DNA of 36,899 nt from Candidatus Bipolaricaulota bacterium (GCA_028277345.1 JANQGM010000021.1:1-36899), one strand, 5' to 3'. Counted from the first letter of the stretch, positions 24,443 to 33,287 are shown. The notes: generated by a model not told the origin, from the sequence alone. Numbers and translations: made by a program.

Positions 24443-25888
24443 TTACAGGCTGACACGATTGCGTCCGGCCGCCTTCGCACGGTACATGGCTTCATCAGCA
24501 CGTTTCAGTAGTTCCTCGAAGTCGAAGGAGTCCGGCGTGCGCGTGGCGACACCAATGCTGATCGTCATACTATGAACGGTTTCGCCTGGAATTGGGAAGC
24601 GTCGCTGAGCGATGCTCTCTCTCATACGCTCGGCGGCGCGTTGCGCCTCCTCCGAGCCGGATTGGGGCAGGATGACGCCAAATTCCTCGCCGCCGACACG
24701 GCCAAGGATGTCGGTTTCACGAATCTGCTCGCGGAACGCATCGGCGATTCCCTTTAGGACTCGATCCCCGGCGAGGTGCCCATGCGTGTCATTGACGAGT
24801 TTGAAGTGATCGACATCAATCATGAGGAGGCTCATCGCTTGGGCGTAGCGATCGCTACGTGCGACTTCATCGCGAAGCCGCGTCATGAAATGACGGCGGT
24901 TGGCGATCCCCGTTAGTTCATCCATCGCGACAAGCGTTTCAAGCCGTCCTTGATACCGATTGATAACAAGGATGACAATGGCGATCACACAGCCTGTGGT
25001 GAGCAGGCCGATGGCAAGGCTCGTGAAGAGTGTTGACCGCAGGCGTCCGAGAGCCTGGCTCGTTTCCTGTTCTCCCAAGATGTACCAATCGAATTCCGGG
25101 AAATAGCGGGCTTCAAGGTATACGGGATCTCCCTCTCGGTGGATTTCGTAGGTCGCGGGTTCAGTGCCGTGTGTGAGGATGTCGCTCGCGACCTCTCGAA
25201 TACCCGGTATCTCATGAATCGATGTTTGCTCAACAAGATTGACATCCGGATGCGCCTGAACGACGCCATCCGGGCTGATCATGTAGACGAGCCGTCCGAA
25301 TCGTTCTTGGTACTCGGAAAGCAGCGAACTGATGGATTCGACGCTCAACCCAACGCCGGTGACGCCGAGGAAACGTCCCTCATAATCGTGAATACGGTGG
25401 TTGATGAAGATCGTTAATGTGCCATCGGAGGCCTCGTCCGTATCGACATCAAGGTCCACACTGAGGCCGCTCTCTTTGAAGATGTAGTACCACACATCGT
25501 GCGCGTCGTCCCGGCTGATCGTCTTGAGAATGCCTTTTGGATAGTAGTAGTGGCCGGTAAGGTCGGACACGTAGAAGGCGGTGAAGAATTGATAGGTATC
25601 ACGAATCTCCGTCAAGTACTGCTGGATCTGTCCAAGATCCTCTTCTCCGGCGAGAATCCAATCCCTGAGAAACGTGTCTGCAGCCATGGTGGAAGAGACA
25701 TCGATCGGCCGCATGAGATCACGCTGAATCTCTGTCAGGATATTGTTGGTGAGAAGCGGCAGCACAGCGTCGAACGAACTATCTCGGTACTGGCTTCGTG
25801 CAACGAAATAGGTGATCAGGCTTGTCGAGAGAAACGCTGCCGTGAGGACGATGCTAAGGATGACGATGAGTCGGGTTCGCATGCTCAT
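24443..25888 (-). CDS. Membrane diguanylate cyclase with Cache-type sensor domain
   Basis: 481 residues: a first membrane helix (about 7-30), an extracytoplasmic double Cache-like sensor of about 250 residues (FYVSDLTGHYYYPKGILKTI, then VGLSVESISSLLSEYQERFG and MISPDGVVQAHPD), a second helix (TSLAIGLLTTGCVIAIVILV, about 288-310) and a GGDEF domain (about 322-480). The catalytic loop is RVGGEEF, and an RETD inhibitory site stands five residues before it, so an active cyclase under product feedback is expected. Double-Cache domains of this sort often bind amino acids or carboxylates. The ATG at 25888 lacks a strong ribosome binding site; a second ATG two codons on is possible. It lies just downstream of nothing obvious and is probably monocistronic. 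No c-di-GMP phosphodiesterase is encoded nearby. Confidence 0.94.
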   Translation of the reverse strand: MSMRTRLIVILSIVLTAAFLSTSLITYFVARSQYRDSSFDAVLPLLTNNILTEIQRDLMRPIDVSSTMAADTFLRDWILAGEEDLGQIQQYLTEIRDTYQFFTAFYVSDLTGHYYYPKGILKTISRDDAHDVWYYIFKESGLSVDLDVDTDEASDGTLTIFINHRIHDYEGRFLGVTGVGLSVESISSLLSEYQERFGRLVYMISPDGVVQAHPDVNLVEQTSIHEIPGIREVASDILTHGTEPATYEIHREGDPVYLEARYFPEFDWYILGEQETSQALGRLRSTLFTSLAIGLLTTGCVIAIVILVINRYQGRLETLVAMDELTGIANRRHFMTRLRDEVARSDRYAQAMSLLMIDVDHFKLVNDTHGHLAGDRVLKGIADAFREQIRETDILGRVGGEEFGVILPQSGSEEAQRAAERMRESIAQRRFPIPGETVHSMTISIGVATRTPDSFDFEELLKRADEAMYRAKAAGRNRVSL

Positions 25889-26111
25889 GATACGGGTTTC
25901 CGGTTCCCCCTCCCTCGTTCAACGGAAGTTGCCGACGAACACGCGCATAGGGTAGCCGAGAGTTCGCAAGGACGAAAGGTCGCCTGTCTTCTTTGCGTGA
26001 GTATGTCATCTTGGGAGATGATGTGCTACCCTGATTATGAAGAAAAGTATCGAAGGCTGTGAAGGCGGCTTGCGAGGGTGGCAAGCACGGAACCGACAGA
26101 AAGGCTGGGAC

Positions 26112-26504
26112 ATGAAACTTGACGTTCGATCGATTCTGAAGACGGCGGCGCTTGGCGGGGTCGTGTCATTGGCCTTGAGTCTTGTATTTTGGGCGGTCTC
26201 CACCGGATGGTTCGAGACCGTGGTGAATTCGATCCTGGGTGGGTTCATTGGCTTTCTGTTCGGATGGATCTCGATGCGAAACGATGGCGATGATTCGTTC
26301 TCAGCCCTTGCCCTCGGCGGAGGCCTCTCGGCGGTGCTCCCAGTGGCGCTGGCCTGGGTGACCTCAATGAATACGATCCGCCCGGAAGGCATGGTCGAGG
26401 GTGTGCCGATTGGGACCAGCCTCTTCCTCGGAATCCTGCTTGGTGGGGCGGCGGGGTTGATCATGGGGGTGATTGGCGGCTTGATCTATGGGGCGCGGTA
26501 CTGA
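26112..26504 (+). CDS. Small glycine-rich integral membrane protein
   Basis: About 130 residues from the ATG at 26112; a longer frame begins at 26037 but its extra residues are polar and unlike a protein start, and the internal ATG follows AAGG and GGGA. Four hydrophobic helices with small residues are evident: TAALGGVVSLALSLVFWAVS, VVNSILGGFIGFLFGWIS, ALGGGLSAVLPVALAWV and FLGILLGGAAGLIMGVIGGL. Glycine-rich helices suggest tight packing or oligomerisation. I do not recognise a family. The gene is divergent from the Cache-GGDEF gene and convergent with the homocysteine methyltransferase gene (24 bases between stops). Confidence 0.7.
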   Translation: MKLDVRSILKTAALGGVVSLALSLVFWAVSTGWFETVVNSILGGFIGFLFGWISMRNDGDDSFSALALGGGLSAVLPVALAWVTSMNTIRPEGMVEGVPIGTSLFLGILLGGAAGLIMGVIGGLIYGARY

Positions 26505-26528
26505 CCAGGCACGTACGGTCAGATTTTG

Positions 26529-27428
26529 CTACGTCGCGGAAACATCGGAAAGCACACGGCGGACAGCGTCGATGTATTCGGGCGTTGTTCCACAGCAGCC
26601 GCCGAATACTCGAACCCCTGATTCGAAGAACCGAAGGGCCGTAGCTGCAAAAGCCGGCGGATCAACATCGTAGATTTCTATTCCCTCGATCAGCTGCGGA
26701 AGGCCGGCGTTGGGTTTGGCCCACAAGAACGCATGGGGGACAACTGTTCGAAGCGAGCCGATGGCATCCAGTGTTTTTGGAATGGATGCGCCGCAGTTGG
26801 CGCCACAGGCGTAGACGTTCTTCTCTCTCATCAATTCTCCAAAGGCCTCAGGAGTAACTCCCATCATGGTTCGGCCATGACGCTCAAATGACAGGGTTAC
26901 CACGAGGGGAAGGTCTGAAACCGAGCGGACGCCGTCAATGGCGCAGGCCACTTCCTGAAGATCAAACTGCGTTTCAATAACGATGCCGTCGATCTGCTCG
27001 GTGTCATGAAGGAGCCGCGCGCGCTCGGCATAGGCGGCGGTGCAGGCTTCGACAGTCAACGCCCCCATGGGCGGGAAAAACTCGCCGAGTGGCCCCAAGT
27101 CGCCGAAGACGGCAAGGTCGGGCCCGGCCGCAGCTCGCGCGATTCGTACGGCTGTTTGATGGACATCTTCGAAAAGATCCTCGTTGTGTCGCTTCTTCAA
27201 CTGGAGGCGGGAGCAGGCGAAGGTGTTGGTGAGAAGAATATCCGAACCGGCGCGAGCATACTCCTCGTGGATCGATGCGATGAGTTCAGGGGCTTTGTTC
27301 AGAAGGAGTTCTGGAGGCGATGTAGAAGGGAATCCTGCCGCCTTCGCTCTTTGCTGAATCCGTGTGCCCATGCCGCCATCGGCAAGGAGTGGACGATTCA
27401 TGTTGAGCAACTGCTGCCAACGTGTCAT
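26529..27428 (-). CDS. Homocysteine S-methyltransferase domain protein
   Basis: 299 residues making a single homocysteine-binding TIM barrel, as in MmuM/BHMT and the N-terminal part of MetH. The N-terminal substrate region LADGGMGTRIQQRA is typical. The three zinc-binding cysteines are present in GANCG and GGCCGTTPEYI near the C-terminus. It would transfer a methyl group to the thiol of homocysteine to form methionine in the cytoplasm. No folate- or cobalamin-binding domain is attached, so the methyl donor is either a small molecule such as S-methylmethionine or a separate corrinoid protein. The ATG at 27428 has the weak site TAGGAT. A UroD-type protein follows at 28163 beyond a pseudogene, a context that recalls corrinoid methyl transfer, but no corrinoid protein is encoded in the window. 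Confidence 0.9.
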   Translation of the reverse strand: MTRWQQLLNMNRPLLADGGMGTRIQQRAKAAGFPSTSPPELLLNKAPELIASIHEEYARAGSDILLTNTFACSRLQLKKRHNEDLFEDVHQTAVRIARAAAGPDLAVFGDLGPLGEFFPPMGALTVEACTAAYAERARLLHDTEQIDGIVIETQFDLQEVACAIDGVRSVSDLPLVVTLSFERHGRTMMGVTPEAFGELMREKNVYACGANCGASIPKTLDAIGSLRTVVPHAFLWAKPNAGLPQLIEGIEIYDVDPPAFAATALRFFESGVRVFGGCCGTTPEYIDAVRRVLSDVSAT

Positions 27429-27491
27429 AGGAGTATCCTACATCGTGTGCGCTGAGTTTGCTGCGCCATCTGATTCGATGAGGGAACTGTC

Positions 27492-27984
27492 ATGCTAGAC
27501 GGATATCAACTGCTGATTCCCGGTCCAATACGCTTGGATCCACGGTGCTTGAAGAAATGGCGCGGCCGATGGTCCCCCACTATGGGGCGGCATGGACTGC
27601 GTACTATCGAGACACGCTCGAATGCCTTCATCAGGTGTTTCGCACATCAGGCCCCGTTTTTGCCATTCCTGGCAGCGGCAGTGCAGGATTGGAAGCTGCG
27701 ATTTCAAGCTACATCCGCCCTCGGGATCGTTTGCTTGGCTATGAACCCATTTCCTCTGAGGCAATGACTCTCCAACGGTGATCGCGCTTAAGCCACGAGC
27801 TGGGACAAGCGCGGATACCGTTGTCTCGCGCTTGCGAGAGGACCATCAGCTCCTTGTTGTTGGGGAATGGGGTCTACAAAGGCGTCGCCCTTCGTGTGGG
27901 AAGCATGGGCCCTCAGGCCTTGACGGCTGCCTGAAGCCGTTGATCCGCGCGTTGGAGAGCATCGCCCGAGAGGACGTGACATAG
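27492..27984 (+). pseudogene. Decayed class V aminotransferase (serine-pyruvate/alanine-glyoxylate type)
   Basis: Pieces of a PLP-dependent class V aminotransferase lie in order but in different frames. MLDGYQLLIPGPIRLDP (27492 on) continues one frame over as VLEEMARPMVPHYGAAW and FAIPGSGSAGLEAAISSYI (to about 27750). Then come SADTVVSRLREDHQLL (about 27805-27855), GVYKGVALRVGSMGPQALTA (about 27870-27925) and LKPLIRALESIARED before a stop at 27984. At least four frameshifts are needed. The whole middle of the enzyme, including the PLP lysine region (some 200 residues of a normal ~370), is missing. It cannot encode a working enzyme. It lies between two methyl-transfer-type genes. The following 28000-28160 shows nothing I can identify. 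Confidence 0.85.
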
Positions 27985-28162
27985 AGGCTGATTCCTCTGA
28001 AGATCGATAAAGGAAGCCAAGTTGTAAGGCTAAATGCCCTCCACCGTTCACTCTCAAGACGACGAAGGTCCTGCCGGCCACCGAATCCACCGAACCTTGG
28101 AGAGCGAGTGATCTCAGCAAGAGTCGAAACGTCGATTCAGGCGGCATTGACTTGAAGGGGGA

Positions 28163-29308
28163 TCAAGTTTTGCCCTCTAGCACAGCGTCCACCATCGCGA
28201 GGATATTCTCGGCGGGGACATCGTTCATGATCGTATGAACGGATGACACGAGATAGCCGCCTCCGGGGCCTAGGATGTCGATCACGCGGCGGACTTCGTC
28301 GCGAATCTCATCGGGCATTCCGTTCGGCAAGACGTGGTGGGTGTCAATGCCGCCACAGAAGACGATATCCTTGCCGAACCGGCGCTTGAGTTCTTCAAGG
28401 TTCGACATCTTTCCTGCGGATGTCTGAATGGGATTGAGAATGTCAACGCCGATCTCGATGAAGTCGTCGATGAGCGGGAACACGTCTCCATCCGAATGGA
28501 AGAACACTTTAGCCTCTGTCCGCGCCTTGATGAAAGCGATGAAATCTGCATGGATCGGCTTGAGGATATCTCGGTACATGGCGGGAGACATGAGGAGGCT
28601 GTCTTGGGTTCCCAAGTCATCGCCGATCTTGATGATGTCAATCAGATCGCCGACTTCGCTCAGGAATCCGCCCATGATGCCTTTGCAGATCTCGGCCACC
28701 TTCTCAAGCAAGCCTCGGGCGAAGGCGGGACGCATCGCGAGATTGAGAAGGAACGTATCCATGCCTTGGAGTGCGCAGGCGCGCTCCAGGGGGAACAGCA
28801 GCCATGGCGTCGCCATGATGGCGAATTGATCCTCATCCTTTAGGGTCTGGGCGCGTGCTCTCGCGTGTGTATAGCGCGTGGGATCGTTGGCATCCGGCCA
28901 GGGATGCGCGGCAACTTCATCGAGGGTCTTCGCCGTTGCCAGCGGATGAATGCCGGGAAACCACTCTCCGGGACTGATCTCTCGTTGTCCCGTTCCCCAG
29001 GAATCGATGAAGGGCGCATGGTCGGGCCGGTTTCGATTGGCCGTGAGGACCGCCTCAGGTTCCCGGTCGAGGATACCGCGAACATCGCATCCGAGTCGGC
29101 GCAGTGTGGCCTCATCGACATCAGCGGTTCCGAGTTCGGGCCAGTCGTAAATGTAGGTATCCGGCGCTTGGATGCCGAGCGTGGACTTCAAATCCTGATA
29201 TGGCTTCATCTTGATTCCGGTGGCGTTGCTGACGCCAAGGATAATGGGAACACGATCGGGTTCTCGGTGGGCTAGGCTTGTGGCGATTCGCTCGCGCGAC
29301 GATGTCAT
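28163..29308 (-). CDS. Uroporphyrinogen decarboxylase-family (MtaA/CmuA-like) protein
   Basis: 381 residues of the UroD-like fold used by corrinoid-dependent methyltransferases rather than by haem synthesis. The N-terminus SRERIATSLAHREPDRVPII is the usual one for this branch. The central VGDLIDIIKIGDDLGTQDSL, FFHSDGDVFPLIDDFIEIG (His) and DIVFCGGIDTHHVLP (Cys) give the His/Cys residues that bind zinc in MtaA-type enzymes. The C-terminal GGYLVSSVHTIMNDVPAENI is also diagnostic. The haem enzyme's arginine-rich N-terminal active site is absent. Methyl transfer between a corrinoid protein and a thiol is the likely chemistry; the substrate is unknown. The ATG at 29308 follows GGAAAGGA. No corrinoid protein gene is adjacent, so the partner must be elsewhere. 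Confidence 0.87.
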   Translation of the reverse strand: MTSSRERIATSLAHREPDRVPIILGVSNATGIKMKPYQDLKSTLGIQAPDTYIYDWPELGTADVDEATLRRLGCDVRGILDREPEAVLTANRNRPDHAPFIDSWGTGQREISPGEWFPGIHPLATAKTLDEVAAHPWPDANDPTRYTHARARAQTLKDEDQFAIMATPWLLFPLERACALQGMDTFLLNLAMRPAFARGLLEKVAEICKGIMGGFLSEVGDLIDIIKIGDDLGTQDSLLMSPAMYRDILKPIHADFIAFIKARTEAKVFFHSDGDVFPLIDDFIEIGVDILNPIQTSAGKMSNLEELKRRFGKDIVFCGGIDTHHVLPNGMPDEIRDEVRRVIDILGPGGGYLVSSVHTIMNDVPAENILAMVDAVLEGKT

Positions 29309-29374
29309 GGCGTGTCCTTTCCGTGGTGACTCATGGCATTCTTGCCTAATCCTACCACGATGCAGCGTGAGAGG

Positions 29375-30757
29375 TTAGGGTGCGGGCAGATCAAGATAAA
29401 ACCGAGTCCCTTCGCCCAACGTGCTTTCGAACGTGAGATCGCCCTGATGCGCTCTGGCGATACTGCGGCTAATTGCTAGCCCGAGCCCTGTTCCTTCAGC
29501 GCGCGATTTGGTGGTATAGAAAGGGTCGAAGACGCGCGGACGATTTCCATCAGAGATCCCGATCCCATGGTCTTCGACAATGAGGCGCACATAGGAGCGT
29601 TCCGATCGTATGATCGTTTGTCCACGTAATTTGATTGTCTTGTCCTCATTGATGAACGGATGCTTCTCATTGAGCGAGTCACGGGCATTCATGATGAGAT
29701 TGATCAGAATCTGCTCGATCTGTTGATGACTGCAAATGACGTCCGGCAGATCCACCGGGATGTGATCCTCGATGGAGATCTGATCTTTTCGCAAGGTGGC
29801 GCCCATAAGTGTCAGCGCGTCGGAGACAAGCGAATGCAGGTTGACAAAGTCGCGAACATCCGCATCGCGACGTGCATAGGTGAGGAGGCTGGAAACGATC
29901 TTGGCGATACGCTGGCCTTCTTCGACGATATTGGCGGCATAGTCTCGAATGGTTGCATTGTCCGATCGGGATCGGATCAGTTCGGCGAAGTTGATGGCGC
30001 CGGTCAAGGGGTTGTTGATCTCGTGGGCGACACCGGCGGACAGTGTGCCTAGGGAGTCCAGCTTCTGTTGCTCACGCAGGCGGGCTTCCAGTTGCTTGCT
30101 CTCAGTGACATCGAGGATCAGACTGTTGCGCCGAACGACGCTTCCGGTGTCATTCCTTCGTACGAAGCTGCGCACATCTACCCAGCGAATCTCTCCGGAG
30201 CGGGTGAGGACGCGGTGCGGATCCAGCGCGTAGCGAGTGACGGAGCGATCCTCCAGTGCGATGCGAACGGCGTCATCGATCATTGGACGATCCTGGGGAT
30301 GGATCAAGTCATCGAAGCGCACTTCTCCGGAAAGAAGTTCATTGGCCGAATAGCCAAGAAGCTCGCTGACGTTCTCTGTGACGAACGTCATTGGAGAGCC
30401 ATATCCCCCGGCGCGTTCAAGTGCGATGGCGGGGCTGTTCTCAACGATATCGGTGACGCGCTCAAGACGGTCTTCGGCGATTTTTCTCCGAAACAAATAG
30501 ATGGAGACGATGGATGCGGCGATCAGCGCGACGGCGAAGAAGGCGATGCGAGTGTACAGATCGTGCGGCGGAATTCTGACAATCATGGAATCCCACAGGG
30601 TGAGCGGCTGTTCGAAGAGCAGGAATCGAACACGGGCGGCGAAGGAGAGATAGCTGTAAACGGCATCCGCAATCCAGAAAAGAAATCCTAGTGCCAGGGC
30701 GAGGGCAAACGGCCCCACAACGCACAAGGGGCAACGCACGGGACGGCGCGAGATCAA
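29375..30757 (-). CDS. Membrane PAS histidine kinase
   Basis: 460 residues. Two membrane helices (about 14-36 and 68-90) enclose a short extracytoplasmic loop of about 30 residues. A PAS domain (about 98-215; [32 protein letters not shown]) is followed by HisKA with the acceptor in [18 protein letters not shown] (about 245) and a complete HATPase ([27 protein letters not shown]). The transmitter is strikingly like that of the eight-PAS kinase at 11059. The start is a TTG at 30757 preceded by AAGGAGA; it overlaps the stop of the binding-protein gene in the tetranucleotide TTGA, so the two are translationally coupled. No response regulator is nearby. Confidence 0.92.
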   Translation of the reverse strand: MISRRPVRCPLCVVGPFALALALGFLFWIADAVYSYLSFAARVRFLLFEQPLTLWDSMIVRIPPHDLYTRIAFFAVALIAASIVSIYLFRRKIAEDRLERVTDIVENSPAIALERAGGYGSPMTFVTENVSELLGYSANELLSGEVRFDDLIHPQDRPMIDDAVRIALEDRSVTRYALDPHRVLTRSGEIRWVDVRSFVRRNDTGSVVRRNSLILDVTESKQLEARLREQQKLDSLGTLSAGVAHEINNPLTGAINFAELIRSRSDNATIRDYAANIVEEGQRIAKIVSSLLTYARRDADVRDFVNLHSLVSDALTLMGATLRKDQISIEDHIPVDLPDVICSHQQIEQILINLIMNARDSLNEKHPFINEDKTIKLRGQTIIRSERSYVRLIVEDHGIGISDGNRPRVFDPFYTTKSRAEGTGLGLAISRSIARAHQGDLTFESTLGEGTRFYLDLPAP

Positions 30758-31896
30758 GGACGTTCTCCTTCAATCTCGTCATAGACGGCGTCGGCAACCG
30801 CGATCAAGCCAGGTGGAATCTCGAAGCCGATGCGTCGGGCTGCTTCCAGATTCAGGGCAATGGACTTGGGTTCTTCAAAGACTTGGTTGAGATCGCGGGG
30901 GCGTGCGCCGTTCAGGATCGCATCGACATTGCTCGCTTGGAAGTCTCCGATGGCTCCGTAGCCCGCTCGTTGAATGGCCATCAACGCGCCTCGTTGGACG
31001 AGGTCGGGGCCTTCCAACGCCCATGTGGGCACCTTGTGCTCGAACAAGGGTGTGAGTACGTTCGGAAGGTGCTCAGCTGTCAACGCGAGATGAGAGGTGA
31101 TGAGAAAGGCGTCGATTCGCGGAGCGAGTTGCCCTAAACACTGTGCCGCATTCTCCACGGCTTGAGGCTCCGTGACATCGGTATCTGGAGCGATGCAGGT
31201 CACAAGCTCGAAACCCATCTGGCGAGCGACGGTCTCTGCGTCATCGAGGACAGCGAAGGTGCGCCCCTCGGGGGTATCATCGTAGAGGATGCCGAGGCGC
31301 TCAAATCCGATCATGTTGTGAAAGACGGTCAGTTGCCGAATGTATCGATCCGGATCCGTGCGGGCATGAATGTGATCGAGGCCGGAATCGCCGGCGCTGC
31401 GAATGATGCCCGCTTGAATCGGGTTATTGGTGGACATCACCAAAGTGGGCACGGAATGCTCATCGTTGGCCAAATCAATCCCTGCCCAGGTTCCTAGCGC
31501 AAGAACAAGATCGATATCTCCGGTAGTTGCCAGTCGATGGATTGCGTCCGCGCGATTGGCCGAGCGCATCTGCGAATCCCATTCAGCTGACCAGAAGGCA
31601 TCGATGACAAACTCCACGAAGTCGCTTCGGGCATTTGCGGAAAGCCAGCCCCAAAGAAACCGGACATCGTCCGGGCTGGATAGGGGTGGCCACGTGAAGG
31701 GCTCGATCCATCCCAGCGCAACCAATCCATCGACCAAGGCGATGAATTCGCCCTGATAGTCAACCCACGGGCCGCCTTCATAATAGGCGATGCGCCAACG
31801 AACGCCATCGTTGGTGGTCGGGGCGGCGTGAGCAGCGGTAGCTAGGAGCATGAATGCGATCAAACACCCCAGACAACAGCGAACTCTAGTCCGCAT
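30754..31896 (-). CDS. ABC_sub_bind-type periplasmic binding protein
   Basis: About 380 residues from the ATG at 31896, chosen because GAGGAGGT lies just upstream and the signal peptide (RCCLGCLIAFMLLATAAHAA) starts there; the frame itself is open to 31980. The mature protein is a two-lobed binding protein of the ABC_sub_bind (PF04392, TrpX-like) family. Typical parts are DLVLALGTWAGIDLAND and VPTLVMSTNNP in lobe one, FERLGILYDDTPEGRTFAVL in lobe two and the C-terminal SIALNLEAARRIGFEIPPGL. Family members bind aromatic amino acids or similar ligands, usually for ABC import. Here no permease or ATPase follows; a histidine kinase gene overlaps the stop, so a sensing role is inferred. A TATAGT box lies 25 bases upstream of the start. 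Confidence 0.9.
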   Translation of the reverse strand: MRTRVRCCLGCLIAFMLLATAAHAAPTTNDGVRWRIAYYEGGPWVDYQGEFIALVDGLVALGWIEPFTWPPLSSPDDVRFLWGWLSANARSDFVEFVIDAFWSAEWDSQMRSANRADAIHRLATTGDIDLVLALGTWAGIDLANDEHSVPTLVMSTNNPIQAGIIRSAGDSGLDHIHARTDPDRYIRQLTVFHNMIGFERLGILYDDTPEGRTFAVLDDAETVARQMGFELVTCIAPDTDVTEPQAVENAAQCLGQLAPRIDAFLITSHLALTAEHLPNVLTPLFEHKVPTWALEGPDLVQRGALMAIQRAGYGAIGDFQASNVDAILNGARPRDLNQVFEEPKSIALNLEAARRIGFEIPPGLIAVADAVYDEIEGERP

Positions 31897-31920
31897 GACA
31901 CGACCTCCTCGGCACGATTG

Positions 31921-31928
31921 ACTATAGC
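31921..31928 (-). promoter_or_regulatory. Possible -10 box of the second binding-protein operon
   Basis: On the minus strand GCTATAGT contains TATAGT about 25 bases before the ATG at 31896. The same octamer stands upstream of the NMT1-like gene. No clear -35 box is present. Confidence 0.35.
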
Positions 31929-32002
31929 GGTATGAGCGTAAGGAGAGAAATATCCGAAACAGGGAAGCACTCTTTGTCATATTCTAAGTCAGCTATCTCA
32001 GA

Positions 32003-32031
32003 TTGACGCCAATAGGTTTGATATGTATCGT
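32003..32031 (+). promoter_or_regulatory. Possible promoter of the lipoprotein gene at 32065
   Basis: TTGACG (32003-32008) and a weak TATCGT (32026-32031) are spaced by 17 bases, ending about 34 bases before the ATG. Confidence 0.35.
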
Positions 32032-32064
32032 AACAAGATCATCTAGAAAAGACCCGGAGGATTC

Positions 32065-32451
32065 ATGAGCAAAACTCGCCAGATTCTGTTATTCGTCGCC
32101 GTTCTCACATTGCTTGCAGGATGTACGGAGCTTGCGCCGCCTCAGAGCCTTCACCCGCCGGCGTGGATCTATGGGGAATGGAGTGATGAGTTCGGTGCTG
32201 CATCGTATACCTTCTCAGAGACGACAGTCATTCAGCGTACGTTGAACTTGACAATGGACTTGGGGGAAATGTACCTGGCCACTGATACGCCCGTCACAGA
32301 GACAGTCACGAGTACGCTGTATTCGTTTTCTGTTCCTACTGAAACAGAAACGATGACCATGGAGTTCACCAAGGTCAATGCCACGACCATCAGCCTGACG
32401 ATGATCGTAGATTTCGTGACCATAGGACCGACGCTCCTATACCGGCAATAA
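32065..32451 (+). CDS. Small lipoprotein of unknown function
   Basis: 128 residues. The signal peptide ends in the lipobox LLAGC (QILLFVAVLTLLAGCTELAP), so the mature protein is lipid-anchored. The remainder is beta-rich and begins HPPAWIYGEWSDEFGAASYT, followed by alternating Thr-rich strands such as TETETMTMEFTKVNATTISL. The WIYGEW start resembles lipocalin-like small domains that begin 'W.G.W', but I cannot name a family. The ATG follows CGGAGGA. It is divergent from the second binding-protein operon, with a possible promoter at 32003-32031. No partner gene follows within 400 bases. Confidence 0.72.
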   Translation: MSKTRQILLFVAVLTLLAGCTELAPPQSLHPPAWIYGEWSDEFGAASYTFSETTVIQRTLNLTMDLGEMYLATDTPVTETVTSTLYSFSVPTETETMTMEFTKVNATTISLTMIVDFVTIGPTLLYRQ

Positions 32452-32861
32452 GAGCGGTCAAACGCCCGGGATGTAACTCAACCAGCCTGAGTACTTTGTA
32501 TGACGTGAGTTAAAACTTCATCTCTCCGCAGATGAGCGCACCTCATTCCGATGGCTACGGAGAGAGGAACTGACTTCTTTAGACAACTGGGGCTAGGGTG
32601 TCCAGTTTTGAGCCTTCCTCAAAATACATGAGAAGCGGTTTCCTTTCCCGATTTCCTTTTCGGAAGGCGAACGCATCTTGAGGCTTCTTCAGGAATCCAT
32701 GATGCTCTGAGGTTGACGGTACTTGGGATCTCAAACAGAAGTTTTTTCTGTGTATTGCGAGCGAGAACTATTGAATCGTTATGGGCCAGTGAGGAGGCAC
32801 TGAGGTTTGGATACAAGAGCCTCTTTGTGGAGATTCTTGTACGACTGTACCCACTTGTAGT
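32452..32861. other. Non-coding stretch with a nested hairpin
   Basis: I see no credible gene in these 410 bases, which look more A+T-rich than the left part of the window. At 32521-32565 TCTCTCCG pairs with CGGAGAGA eight for eight, and the interior contains a second stem, ATGAG/CTCAT (32532-32546). This is a two-tier fold with no following T run. It may be the end of the upstream lipoprotein transcript or part of an unrecognised RNA. Confidence 0.4.
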
Positions 32862-32876
32862 ATGGTGAAAAATACT

Positions 32877-33287
32877 ATGAGGACTCGATTCTTGGTTATC
32901 GCGCTGGTCATTGTTGGGGTATCTTTCGGATCGCTCTTGGTGCACGCCCAGGTTGATTCTGAGAATCCGAGTTTGACACATGCCCAATGGTGTCGGTACA
33001 TGGACGAACTGCAACGCCAAAGGAATCTCCTGTATCTGCGCATGGGGATCGATACTGCTGTTGCTCTGATTGGCACTGGACTTTTCTTCAAAGAAGCGCA
33101 GAAGCCCGTGCTGAATGTCACGAGAATGGTTTTCGCATCAGCCCTCTGGCTTGCAGGAACCATTGATTTGTTCTTGTTCACGTTCCCGAGGCTAGGATCG
33201 GTCCAATCCGAACTATTGTTGTTTAAGGTGTCGGGGGGCGCCCGTATGTGGGTCTGGCCATGCAGCGGGGCATCTCCCCAATGGTAG
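32877..33287 (+). CDS. Small membrane protein of unknown function, possibly frameshifted at its 3' end
   Basis: About 136 residues from the ATG at 32877, preceded by GGTGA; an ATG at 32862 is in frame without a ribosome binding site. A signal peptide or first helix (FLVIALVIVGVSFGSLLVHA) is followed by a short helical segment (AQWCRYMDELQRQRNLLYLR) and two membrane helices (IDTAVALIGTGLFF, VFASALWLAGTIDLFLFTF). The last ~15 residues of this frame look unnatural. Just after a run of six G (33233-33238) another frame reads RPYVGLAMQRGISPMVVSRR and stops at 33328, which looks like a better C-terminus. I do not recognise a family. Confidence 0.5.
   Translation: MRTRFLVIALVIVGVSFGSLLVHAQVDSENPSLTHAQWCRYMDELQRQRNLLYLRMGIDTAVALIGTGLFFKEAQKPVLNVTRMVFASALWLAGTIDLFLFTFPRLGSVQSELLLFKVSGGARMWVWPCSGASPQW

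Noticed and set aside
26037-26111. N-terminal extension of the small membrane protein
   Set aside because: The extra 25 residues are polar and repetitive (GCEGGLRGWQ) and the internal ATG at 26112 has a better ribosome binding site.
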